Source: an uncultured Lachnospiraceae bacterium
GTDB taxonomy: Bacteria > Bacillota > Clostridia > Lachnospirales > Lachnospiraceae
Direction: 5' to 3'
Assembly (NCBI GenBank): GCA_937891165.1
Contig: CALAEX010000151.1
Coordinates: forward strand, 1 to 8,960
DNA length: 8,960 bases
Both the position numbers and the translations under genes were made by a program. The notes under the pieces were generated by a model that saw only the letters and a program-made list of their open reading frames with translations, made no database searches and had not been told where the DNA came from. How positions within the stretch are numbered: position 1 is the first letter of the stretch; each line of letters opens with the position of its first letter. Shown here one piece after another: positions 1 to 5,922 of this stretch.

Positions 1-39
1 GATTGTTTATGTGTGAAAGGTCCGTTTTAAAAATGACTT

Positions 40-68
40 TTGACACCCACATCATTTTATAGTATATT
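40..68 (+). promoter_or_regulatory. Upstream sigma-A promoter of the Xre operon
   Basis: A -35 TTGACA (40-45) and a -10 TATATT (63-68) are separated by 17 nt, a near-consensus housekeeping promoter reading toward the repressor gene. The predicted start lies near 75, just upstream of the second promoter. Seen directly; activity is inferred. Confidence 0.6.
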
Positions 69-77
69 AAAAAGTAA

Positions 78-106
78 TTGACGGGTTAAACCCCTAATGC
101 TATAAT
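78..106 (+). promoter_or_regulatory. Main sigma-A promoter of the Xre operon
   Basis: A -35 TTGACG (78-83) and a perfect -10 TATAAT (101-106) are 17 nt apart. The transcript would start near 113, leaving a leader of about 57 nt before the repressor's ATG. The spacer contains an odd-centred palindrome (83-93), placing a candidate operator where a bound repressor would block RNA polymerase. This is the best promoter of the left segment. Confidence 0.75.
83..93. promoter_or_regulatory. Candidate repressor operator in promoter spacer
   Basis: The sequence GGGTT-A-AACCC is a perfect 5+1+5 palindrome between the -35 and -10 boxes of the main promoter. It is a G/C-containing island in very AT-rich DNA. 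Xre-family regulators commonly bind short palindromes in their own promoters, so autoregulation by the product of 170-493 is the natural inference. No second copy was seen nearby. Confidence 0.45.
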
Positions 107-169
107 CTAATTGTTTTATATTATTTTGATACAAATGTTTTATGGTGAAAATAGTTAAGGAGGTATGTT

Positions 170-493
170 ATGGCTAAAGTGGGAAGAAAGCTTGGCGTTA
201 ATATCAGTACGTGTATGCTGGAAGCTAACATTAGTCCTGATAACTTTGCTAAGCATTTAGGGTATTCAATGAAAGATGTGTGGAATATTATCGAAGGTAA
301 AGTTATAATTCCTCCATTTGAATTGGAAAAGATAGCAAAGGTTTTAGGAACAACAAAAAGTGAATTACTTAATAGAGAAGCAGATGGTTTAGTGCCAGAT
401 TTGCAATATATGAAAAAATTTAATAATCCTGATAATTTGGATAAAATATTAGATTTAATGGATGAATATGTGGAACTTAAGGAAATAATATAA
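170..493 (+). CDS. Xre-family helix-turn-helix repressor
   Basis: A 107-residue protein with a lambda-Cro/Xre-type helix-turn-helix at about residues 11-68: LEANISPDNFAKHLG fits helices 1-2, SMKDVWNIIEG the recognition helix, and ELEKIAKVLGTTKSELL the last helices. The tail (about 69-107) is acidic and could dimerise. The ATG at 170 has AAGGAGG (157-163) 6 nt upstream, so the start is secure. It is the first gene of an operon with an ImmA-type peptidase and a PIN-domain protein. In known Xre/ImmA pairs (ImmR/ImmA of ICEBs1) the peptidase cuts the repressor to derepress the element. Here it probably represses its own promoter through the palindrome at 83-93. Alternatively it is the antitoxin of a toxin-antitoxin unit. 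The HTH fold is well supported; the target is inferred. Confidence 0.85.
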   Translation: MAKVGRKLGVNISTCMLEANISPDNFAKHLGYSMKDVWNIIEGKVIIPPFELEKIAKVLGTTKSELLNREADGLVPDLQYMKKFNNPDNLDKILDLMDEYVELKEII

Positions 494-500
494 CAATAGA

Positions 501-526
501 AAGCTGTACAAAAGTACAGCTTTTTT
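501..526 (+). terminator. Intrinsic terminator/attenuator between Xre gene and ImmA gene
   Basis: A perfect 9-bp stem, AAGCTGTAC (501-509) with GTACAGCTT (514-522), closes an AAAA loop and runs into T residues to 526. It starts 7 nt after the repressor stop. The GAGG ribosome binding site of the next gene begins at 527, right after the T-run, and no separate promoter is visible, so the hairpin probably lowers rather than abolishes downstream expression. Confidence 0.8.
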
Positions 527-537
527 GAGGTAGTGAA

Positions 538-1344
538 ATGAATTGGGACAAGATAGTAGAACAAATTCCAACAGTAATAGAAAAAGTTAGAACAGATTAT
601 GTATTAAATAATATGATAATCAAAGATGATATATTTGGTATTTTAGAGAAGCATTGTACAGTTGTATATTATCCAATAGAAGATGAAAAAAATTGTGGAT
701 TTCATACAAAACGATTTGTAAAAGATAAGTTAGAAGATTTTGTATATATTAATACAGCAAAGCCTATTATAGAACAAGTATTTACTGCTGCTCATGAATT
801 GGGGCATGTTTGGGGTGTGGCAACCCAAGTATGGAAACAAGTTGGAGAAGAAGACCAATTAGAGAGTAAAATAGAAGAAAAAATAATCAATAGATTTGCA
901 GCAGAGTTGTTAATGCCTACAAAAGAGTTTAGGAAAACTTTTTATGCACATAGGGAAGAACTTGGATTAGAACAGGATAAATTAAGACTTGTTGATTTAG
1001 TTCGAGTTATGGTATTACAAATGAATGATTATATGGTTCCATATGAATCGGTTAGACGGCGTATGGTTGAAACACATATAATAAGTAGTGATGATGGAAG
1101 TTTTATTTTGGAAAATGAAAAAAAAATTTTACCTTTAGTGAATGCTTTTTCTAAAGACCAAAATACAATGTTAGATAGAGTAACTGCTAAGAAAACAATT
1201 TCAGGACTTAGAAATTTAATAGAAGTAGCAGAAAAAAGTGGTAGAGCAAGTATTTATACTATTAGTAAAATAAAAAAGGATTTCGATATTGATGATATAA
1301 GTGGAACAGAAGATACTGTGCAAATTTTTATAAATGGAGGTTGA
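538..1344 (+). CDS. ImmA/IrrE-family metallo-endopeptidase
   Basis: A 268-residue soluble protein with the zinc peptidase signature HELGH (residues 86-90: zinc ligands H86 and H90, catalytic E87) preceded by QVFTAA. The segment EEKIINRFAAELLMP (113-127) follows; E114 is the likely third zinc ligand. This pairing defines the ImmA/IrrE family (COG2856). The C-terminal part (about 190-268) is not recognised. The ATG at 538 has GAGG 7 nt upstream. Known members cleave an Xre-type repressor on DNA damage or quorum signals; the repressor encoded upstream is the obvious substrate. The stop is only 2 nt from the next start and carries that gene's Shine-Dalgarno, so the two are translationally linked. 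Family assignment is strong; role here is inferred. Confidence 0.88.
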   Translation: MNWDKIVEQIPTVIEKVRTDYVLNNMIIKDDIFGILEKHCTVVYYPIEDEKNCGFHTKRFVKDKLEDFVYINTAKPIIEQVFTAAHELGHVWGVATQVWKQVGEEDQLESKIEEKIINRFAAELLMPTKEFRKTFYAHREELGLEQDKLRLVDLVRVMVLQMNDYMVPYESVRRRMVETHIISSDDGSFILENEKKILPLVNAFSKDQNTMLDRVTAKKTISGLRNLIEVAEKSGRASIYTISKIKKDFDIDDISGTEDTVQIFINGG

Positions 1345-1346
1345 TT

Positions 1347-2000
1347 ATGGGGAAAACGGAGGTTATTGTAGATACATGTTTTCTTCAAAAAGTATCTTCA
1401 GAAGGAAAAGAAATTGATAATATTAAAAAAATATTAGCTGAATTAGAATATATTCCTGTGGTACATCCCTATATTTATGAACATGAATTGTCTTTACATT
1501 CATATTTTCAACGCTTAGTTAAAGAGGGATATATGAGAGTAATTGAATATAATGAATTTCAAAAAGATGAAACAGATAAGCAATTTTATGAAGCATATTA
1601 TGAAGAACTATATGAAGATATGAGATTAGCTTTGGAAGCATTAGGTGGTCCAAAGCAGATAAAAAAGTTAAGTTTACATAAAGGACAGACAATTTATAAT
1701 ATGCATAAACAAGGTAGTAGCATGGGAGATGTTCATATGATTTTAATGGCAGCTTATTTACAAATGCCTATTTTATTGACAGAAGATTCAGATATTGAGT
1801 TATTGCGTGATATAGCAAAAAGAAGAATGCAATTAGGACAATATTCATTACAGATATTTAATGGTATTCAACTTATTGAAAGGATTGCACAAAAGAAGGA
1901 TTGTTCTATAACAGTGAAAGAAATAGAACGTATTTTAAAAGCGATGGGAAAACGAGGAGCTGTTTCGAGTATAAAGACAATATGGAGAGAAAATCATTAA
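1347..2000 (+). CDS. PIN-domain RNase-like protein
   Basis: A 217-residue protein with the acidic pattern of PIN nucleases: D9 in VIVDTCFL after strand 1, E45/E47 in YIYEHELS, D128 in MGDVHMILMAAYL, and D147/D149 in LLTEDSDIELL. These would hold the metal for single-stranded RNA cleavage. At 217 residues it is longer than VapC toxins (about 130-150); the extra parts are a charged helical insertion (about 70-120) and a basic C-terminal tail (about 180-217). I chose ATG 1347 because GGAGG (1336-1340) is 6 nt upstream; the earlier TTG at 1341 directly abuts that site. It is the third gene of the operon, 2 nt after the peptidase. It may be the toxin or effector of the cassette. PIN assignment rests on motif spacing only; the activity is inferred. 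Confidence 0.65.
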   Translation: MGKTEVIVDTCFLQKVSSEGKEIDNIKKILAELEYIPVVHPYIYEHELSLHSYFQRLVKEGYMRVIEYNEFQKDETDKQFYEAYYEELYEDMRLALEALGGPKQIKKLSLHKGQTIYNMHKQGSSMGDVHMILMAAYLQMPILLTEDSDIELLRDIAKRRMQLGQYSLQIFNGIQLIERIAQKKDCSITVKEIERILKAMGKRGAVSSIKTIWRENH

Positions 2001-2006
2001 AGTGTT

Positions 2007-2028
2007 TGGCTACAAAATGGCTACAAAA
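2007..2028 (+). repeat. Tandem 11-bp repeat, candidate integrase arm sites
   Basis: Two perfect, directly abutting copies of TGGCTACAAAA lie at 2007-2017 and 2018-2028, just after the PIN gene. A degenerate third copy (TGGCTAAAA) is at 2083-2091. Short direct repeats 100-200 bp from a recombination core are typical of the arm-type sites bound by the N-terminal domain of Tn916/lambda-type integrases. The core here would be the tuf tail at 2126-2182. Confidence 0.55.
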
Positions 2029-2125
2029 TTTTTGAAACTGTGGAGAATTTAGATAAAATTATACATTTTCATTCAACAAAAGTGGCTAAAATAAAGGAAA
2101 GTCACCTACTGATAAGTAAGAAATA

Positions 2126-2182
2126 ATTCGTGAAGGTGGTAGAACAGTAGGTTCCGGTAAGGTAGCTAAGATTATTGAGTAA
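2126..2182 (+). pseudogene. tuf: 3' fragment of tuf (EF-Tu tail), likely attachment core
   Basis: The 57 bases encode IREGGRTVGSGKVAKIIE followed by TAA. This matches the conserved C-terminus of bacterial elongation factor Tu, including the near-invariant REGGRTVGSG stretch. The matching frame hits a TAA at 2117-2119 and the sequence before the ATT codon does not resemble EF-Tu, so this is a detached tail, not the end of a full gene. Such displaced 3' ends arise when an integrative element recombines into the end of a conserved gene and the gene is restored on the other side. It therefore marks an attachment site. Which of the flanking elements made it is not settled by the sequence. Confidence 0.8.
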
Positions 2183-2205
2183 TCAATAAATAATATGGTA
2201 AATAT

Positions 2206-2239
2206 AAGGCTTTCGAGAGATTTCTCGGAAGCCTTTTTT
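2206..2239 (+). terminator. Strong intrinsic terminator after tuf tail
   Basis: A 13-bp stem (2206-2218 with 2223-2235, one G-T wobble) with a GATT tetraloop runs into T residues to 2239. It lies 24 nt after the tuf stop, so it is probably the native tuf terminator carried along with the displaced 3' end. It would also stop transcription from the PIN-gene side entering the next element. Confidence 0.85.
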
Positions 2240-2276
2240 GAATTTGACAACAGTAATTTTATTTTAGAAAATAGTC

Positions 2277-2327
2277 TGTGATACCTTTTTGATACCATTT
2301 TTCGCTTATTGTGAAATTTGATACCAT
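2277..2327 (-). repeat. Three GATACC-type 11-bp repeats, candidate integrase arm sites
   Basis: TGTGATACCTT (2277-2287) and TTTGATACCAT (2288-2298) abut in tandem, and TTTGATACCAT recurs exactly at 2317-2327. Read on the minus strand the unit is ATGGTATCAAA. It resembles the TGGCTACAAAA unit at 2007-2028 (shared TGG...CAAAA pattern, same 11-bp tandem period) but in opposite orientation. Together the two sets flank the tuf tail as arm sites would flank a core. They may be bound by the integrase encoded at 3955-5058. Confidence 0.5.
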
Positions 2328-2372
2328 TAATAAAAGATTTTGATAGATAATAGTTCTTATCAGGGGACTTGC

Positions 2373-3560
2373 TTATTTTAATAATTCTTTATTCTTTTTG
2401 ATATATTCTTTCCAAACAGCTTCTCGGTCTTTTTGATGTGTGTGTTCATAGCGTTCCATATATTCATTCCGTAGTTTTAATAATTCTTCTTTTAGTGGTG
2501 TATCGGCAGGAAGTTTTTTACGGCGAATACGTGCATAAAGTTTGTTGTAGGACTTTGTGTATTCGGTGTTAATAGGGTTTTCAAATAAACGGTCTTTATA
2601 AGATTTTCTTGCAGCATATTCGCTACATGTGGATGCATTGCTGAAACTTCGATTGCAGTAATCTTGATTTGAGGTGTATTTCACGCAGAAATATCCACCA
2701 CAATTCTGACATTTTCGCAAGGTTAAATCATTTTGAAGCATGATTGTAGTTCCTGATTGTAAAAAATCATGTATAGAAGAAATGGAGTAAGAAACAATAG
2801 ACTCGTCAATTGTAACTGGTATATTTGCATCCATACATTCCATCCATGCTTGTTCTGTAGGTTGTTTAAAATTTCCTGTTTTGATAGACTTGCTACCAAA
2901 GTTATCATATTTGTAGTGTAAGCAAAATTGCTCATATAAAAGCATAATTTGGTATGCAGGTACTTTTAATTTTTTTTGATAAGGAAGAACGAAAGTTCTA
3001 TTAATATATTCTTGTGCAGAACTATATTCAGAAGATAGGGAGTTGATTTCCTTGGTTAATATTTTTGCAATATGTTCTATTTTCTTTATAGTGTCCGATA
3101 TAGAAACTTTTTCCTCTACATATTCATAAAAACAGACGATACTTTTATAAATAGATGGATATAGATAACCAAGCGAAGGACGCAATTCTAAAATTTCTTT
3201 TAATAAATCTAATGATTCCGTAATCGTGTCTAGATAGGTTTTCATATCAAGAGTTTCCAAATATTCTGAGAAATTGGAAAAGGACAGAGAATCTATATGA
3301 AGAAGTTCTGTCAAAGTCTTCAATTTTTGGAATGCGACATGACTGGAAATAGAATTGAAGTCATTCATATCAAGTAAAGTCATCCATGATTGAAGTAATA
3401 CACTATTTTGGATAAATGCGATTTCTCCACAGTCAGATGGTTCTATAGGGTTTCTGTATTTACAAATAAATGATTCTGTATGTAAATTTGATTGTACAAT
3501 ATATGTTGCAGTACCAAAAATATATTTTTTCTTTATTGTATTCAATGAATAGATATTCAA
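2373..3560 (-). CDS. DUF6076-type zinc-finger protein, function unknown
   Basis: A 395-residue protein that I recognise, with moderate confidence, as the DUF6076 type found in clostridial integrative elements. The first 280 residues are helical with no motif I can name. A cysteine cluster follows: C284 and C287 (CQNCGGYF), C302 and C312, a likely treble-clef zinc site. The tail (about 320-395) is rich in Lys, Arg and Glu and probably helical, with an ARIRRKK patch suggesting nucleic-acid contact. No membrane segment or signal peptide is seen. The start is TTG at 3560, supported by GGAGG (minus strand, 3568-3572) 7 nt upstream. It is transcribed away from the xis-int operon and lies between the integrase genes and the candidate arm repeats, so a role in recombination control or element maintenance is plausible but unproven. 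Confidence 0.6.
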   Translation of the reverse strand: MNIYSLNTIKKKYIFGTATYIVQSNLHTESFICKYRNPIEPSDCGEIAFIQNSVLLQSWMTLLDMNDFNSISSHVAFQKLKTLTELLHIDSLSFSNFSEYLETLDMKTYLDTITESLDLLKEILELRPSLGYLYPSIYKSIVCFYEYVEEKVSISDTIKKIEHIAKILTKEINSLSSEYSSAQEYINRTFVLPYQKKLKVPAYQIMLLYEQFCLHYKYDNFGSKSIKTGNFKQPTEQAWMECMDANIPVTIDESIVSYSISSIHDFLQSGTTIMLQNDLTLRKCQNCGGYFCVKYTSNQDYCNRSFSNASTCSEYAARKSYKDRLFENPINTEYTKSYNKLYARIRRKKLPADTPLKEELLKLRNEYMERYEHTHQKDREAVWKEYIKKNKELLK

Positions 3561-3602
3561 ATCAGTACCTCCGATTTTAATAATATAATGATGTCAAAAT
3601 AG

Positions 3603-3631
3603 ATAATAACATAAAGATAAAAACAAATCAA
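3603..3631 (-). promoter_or_regulatory. Promoter for the DUF6076-type gene
   Basis: On the minus strand, TTGATT (3626-3631) and TATTAT (3603-3608) are spaced by 17 nt, about 30 nt before the ribosome binding site of the leftward gene. Its -35 box is 11 nt from that of the divergent xis-int promoter, so a regulator bound between them could control both. Confidence 0.5.
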
Positions 3632-3641
3632 TATAAATCAC

Positions 3642-3670
3642 TTGACAAAATTAGGTTTATCTATTATGAT
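3642..3670 (+). promoter_or_regulatory. Promoter of the xis-int operon
   Basis: A consensus -35 TTGACA (3642-3647) and -10 TATGAT (3665-3670) are 17 nt apart. The start would fall near 3677, giving a leader of about 68 nt that begins at an inverted repeat (3676-3719). Confidence 0.7.
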
Positions 3671-3675
3671 ACAGA

Positions 3676-3719
3676 TATAGTCAAGCGAGATAAAAATATC
3701 AAGAATAAAATTGACTATA
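3676..3719 (+). repeat. Inverted repeat in the xis-int leader
   Basis: TATAGTCAA (3676-3684) is a perfect inverted repeat of TTGACTATA (3711-3719), separated by 26 nt. The pair begins at the predicted transcription start and ends 11 nt before the AGGAG ribosome binding site (3731-3735). It could be a split operator for a dimeric regulator or a leader hairpin. There is no T-run after it, so it is not a terminator. Confidence 0.5.
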
Positions 3720-3744
3720 AAACAAATGAAAGGAGAATAGGAAT

Positions 3745-3942
3745 ATGCAAAACAATTATATGATGAGTGCAGAAGATGTAGCTAACGCTTTGGGAATTTC
3801 TAAAGGTCATGCGTATAAGATTGTAAGACAGTTAAATGAAGAACTTGCAAAAGCTGGATTTATTGTTGTCGCAGGAAAGATTCCAAAAGCATATTGGGAA
3901 AAGAAGTTTTATTGTCATGCTACAGAACAGAAATTAGCATAA
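3745..3942 (+). CDS. Small HTH protein, probable excisionase
   Basis: A 65-residue protein with an N-terminal helix-turn-helix (about residues 8-34: SAEDVANALGISKGHAYKIVRQLNEEL) followed by a short hydrophobic strand (FIVVAG) and an aromatic, basic end. Recombination directionality factors of Tn916-type elements are of this size and fold, and usually sit directly before the integrase. The ATG at 3745 has AGGAG 9 nt upstream. The stop codon overlaps the integrase's Shine-Dalgarno, so the two are co-translated. It would bend the att DNA and favour excision, and may also regulate the operon. A purely transcriptional role cannot be excluded. Confidence 0.65.
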   Translation: MQNNYMMSAEDVANALGISKGHAYKIVRQLNEELAKAGFIVVAGKIPKAYWEKKFYCHATEQKLA

Positions 3943-3954
3943 GGAGGTAGAGAG

Positions 3955-5058
3955 ATGCCAGCATACAAGGACACAGAAAGAAATACTTGGACAAGTTCCT
4001 TTCGATATGTGGACTGGACAGGAAAGCAACAACGCAAATTAAAACGTGGCTTTAAAACAAAAAAAGAAGCATTGGAATTTGAAGCGAGATATAAATTAAC
4101 TGCTAATGCAAATATGGACATGACACTGGGAGCTTTTGTAGATGTGTATTTTAAGGATAAAGCAGGAGAATTAAAATATCGGACGATAAAAAATAAGAAA
4201 TATATGATAGAAAGCCATGTCATTCCGTATCTTGGAAAAAAGAAAATGAATGAAATTACTCCAGCAGATATTATTTCTTGGCAAAATGAAATTAGGGGAA
4301 AGAACTATTCAGAAACTTATATGAGAATGCTTCAAAATCAGGTAACAGCACTGTTTACTCACGCATTTAAAATTTATGGATTAACAAATAATCCATGTCA
4401 GAAAGTAAAGAAAATTGGAAAGTCAGATGTACGCAGATTAAATTTCTGGACACAAGAGGAATATCAGAAATTTATTGAAACATTTGAAGTTACGAGCAGA
4501 GGATATGTTATGTTTCAAATATTATTTTGGACAGGTTGCAGATTAGGGGAAATGCTTGCTCTTGCAAAGGAGGATATTGAATTTGATAACAATAGAATTC
4601 ATATACGAAAAACATATTATCGTGATAATGGAAAGGATATAATTACTTTACCAAAAACAGAAGAATCCATTAGAACAGTAGAAATTCCTAGTTTTTTATC
4701 AAGAGAAATAAAAGCATATTGCGACACACTGTATGAATATCCAGAGAATATGAGATTGTTTCCTTTGACTGCACGAGGTGTAGAGAAATTGATGGATAGA
4801 CATATTGAAAAGGCAGGAGTGAAACGAATTGAGGTACATAGTTTGAGACATTCTAGTGCTGCATGGCAGATTCATCAAGGGATTCCTGTAATGGTAATTA
4901 AAGAAAGATTAGGTCATAAAGATATTCGGATTACATTAAATACCTATGGTCATCTTTATCCAAGTGAACAACGTAAAGTAGCTGATATGATGGATAGAAT
5001 GTTTGATGCAAATAGAACTGCCCCTACTGGTAATAGGGACAGCTTGAAAGTAGATTAA
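3955..5058 (+). CDS. int: Tyrosine site-specific integrase (Tn916 type)
   Basis: A 367-residue recombinase with three domains: an N-terminal arm-binding domain (about 1-50), a SAM-like core-binding domain (about 57-145), and a catalytic domain (about 160-345). The catalytic set is complete: R196 (TGCRLGEM), K234 (LPKTEES), H295 and R298 (HSLRH), H321 (LGHKD) and nucleophile Y331 (NTYGHLYP). The length is slightly short of Tn916 Int (about 405). The ATG at 3955 has GGAGG 7 nt upstream. It follows the probable excisionase by 12 nt. It should cut and rejoin the element's attachment sites for integration and excision. Candidate arm sites are at 2277-2327 and the candidate core is the tuf tail at 2126-2182, but no experiment links them. 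It appears intact. Confidence 0.95.
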   Translation: MPAYKDTERNTWTSSFRYVDWTGKQQRKLKRGFKTKKEALEFEARYKLTANANMDMTLGAFVDVYFKDKAGELKYRTIKNKKYMIESHVIPYLGKKKMNEITPADIISWQNEIRGKNYSETYMRMLQNQVTALFTHAFKIYGLTNNPCQKVKKIGKSDVRRLNFWTQEEYQKFIETFEVTSRGYVMFQILFWTGCRLGEMLALAKEDIEFDNNRIHIRKTYYRDNGKDIITLPKTEESIRTVEIPSFLSREIKAYCDTLYEYPENMRLFPLTARGVEKLMDRHIEKAGVKRIEVHSLRHSSAAWQIHQGIPVMVIKERLGHKDIRITLNTYGHLYPSEQRKVADMMDRMFDANRTAPTGNRDSLKVD

Positions 5059-5091
5059 GTTGCTGGAACAACGAAATCTAAAAAATAGAAA

Positions 5092-5142
5092 GGAAGAACC
5101 TCTTCATAAATTATACAAATCTATTATAGCAGAGGTTCTTCC
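5092..5142 (+). repeat. 12-bp inverted repeat before the primase gene
   Basis: GGAAGAACCTCT (5092-5103) pairs perfectly with AGAGGTTCTTCC (5131-5142) around a 27-nt AT-rich loop. On the plus strand it is followed by A-rich sequence and then the AGGAGG (5151-5156) of the next gene, so it lacks the T-run of a terminator for the integrase transcript. On the minus strand it is followed by a T-rich run and could terminate leftward transcription. A structural or protein-binding role is also possible. Confidence 0.55.
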
Positions 5143-5167
5143 AAAATAAAAGGAGGAAATTTAGCAT

Positions 5168-5922
5168 TTGAACATTTTTGTAGAAGTAAAGGAATTTTTG
5201 ACTGCAAGGCAAGTAGCAGAAAGTTATGGTTTGCAGATAAAAAGAAATGGAATGGCTTGTTGTCCGTTTCATAATGATAAACATCCTAGTATATCATAAA
5301 TTAAATAACTGTTATATCTATATTTGATATTTTCCCTTTATTCTATTGAAAAATAAGCAATTATATATGGTAGTTATTTAATAGTCGATGTACTAGTATG
5401 AAGATTGATAAAAATTATTATTGTTTTGCTTGTGGTGTAGGCGGAGATGTTATTGATTATGTTTCCCGTATGTATGGATTATCTCAATATAAGGCAGCAT
5501 TAAAATTGATAGAAGATTTTCGTCTGCCTATTACAGTTAAGGGGAAATTAGAATTAACAAATCAAGAAAAAGAACATATCCGAAAAGAAAAAGCAGAACA
5601 AGAAAAGCTAGTACAGATTCAGGAGCGTTTTAATAGATGGTGTAATCAGAGCAGGGAACGATTAAAGAATAGTTTGGTAGAAATAGAGCAAGTTGGTGTT
5701 TTTCTCTCTGATAAATCTCCAGATATGATTTTTTCGGATGAATATACACAATTGCTTCATGCAGAACCAGTAATCCATTATTGGTTGGATATTCTATGTA
5801 TGGGCAGTTTGGTGGAAAAACAGGAATTGTTTATGAAAGGCAGAAAAGAGGTAGAAAACGTTGTAGAAAGAGTCAGAGCAGATAGCAAATGTATCTTGGA
5901 GCGAAATCGGACAAGTGCTTGA
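5168..5922 (+). pseudogene. CHC2 zinc-finger primase-like gene, disrupted by insertion
   Basis: Two pieces of one gene. The first (TTG 5168 to TAA 5299) reads MNIFVEVKEFLTARQVAESY... and ends in CCPFHNDKHPS. The second (5398-5922) continues MKIDKNYYCFACGVGGDVIDYV. Joined at the AGT codons (5288-5290 and 5395-5397) they form a DnaG-type zinc finger (CPFH...CFAC) and a protein of about 215 residues, as in the small CHC2 proteins encoded beside VapE genes in mobile elements. The insertion shifts the frame (107 bp) and adds a TAA 6 nt after the left AGT. The start is TTG, with AGGAGG (5151-5156) 11 nt upstream. The second half has an ATG at 5398 but no Shine-Dalgarno. Both halves are otherwise intact, so the event looks recent. 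The end overlaps the VapE gene by 8 nt. The intact protein would feed primer synthesis at the element's origin. Confidence 0.85.
5293..5392. mobile_element. Small hairpin-forming insertion (MITE-like) in primase gene
   Basis: One hundred bases lie between two copies of CTAGTAT (5286-5292 and 5393-5399), which look like a target duplication since the joined gene needs one copy. Extended inverted arms (5286-5317 and 5365-5396) share CTAGTA, ATC, the 10-base TTAAATAACT and ATAT. 24 of 32 positions are complementary, and 4 of the 8 mismatches would be G-U pairs in RNA. The 47-nt loop is AT-rich with no reading frame of note. It carries no transposase, so it would be a passively mobilised miniature element or a remnant. 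It matches no family I can name. Confidence 0.6.

Noticed and set aside
124..135. TTTTGATACAAA near the first gene as a further arm repeat
   Set aside because: It shares only GATAC with the 2277-2327 set, is a single copy, and lies in the leader of the first operon.
121..564. Minus-strand reading frame of 147 codons
   Set aside because: It lies opposite the well-supported Xre gene and its terminator, and its Ser/Phe/Leu-rich translation is typical of antisense AT-rich DNA.
1341..1346. Earlier TTG start for the PIN-domain gene
   Set aside because: It directly abuts the GGAGG ribosome site with no spacer; ATG 1347 has ideal 6-nt spacing.
2244..2272. Promoter from TTGACA at 2244
   Set aside because: At 17-nt spacing the -10 would be GAAAAT, a poor match, and no forward gene follows.
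2086..2298. Minus-strand reading frame of 70 codons
   Set aside because: It is the reverse of the tuf tail, the terminator and arm repeats, has no ribosome site and no recognisable protein features.
5022..5041. Short inverted repeat (CCCTA/TAGGG) near the end of the integrase gene
   Set aside because: It lies inside the coding sequence, is only 5 perfect bases, and has no T-run; probably chance.
5398..5922. Second primase half as an independent gene
   Set aside because: It begins in the middle of a zinc finger, has no Shine-Dalgarno, and joins exactly to the upstream half.
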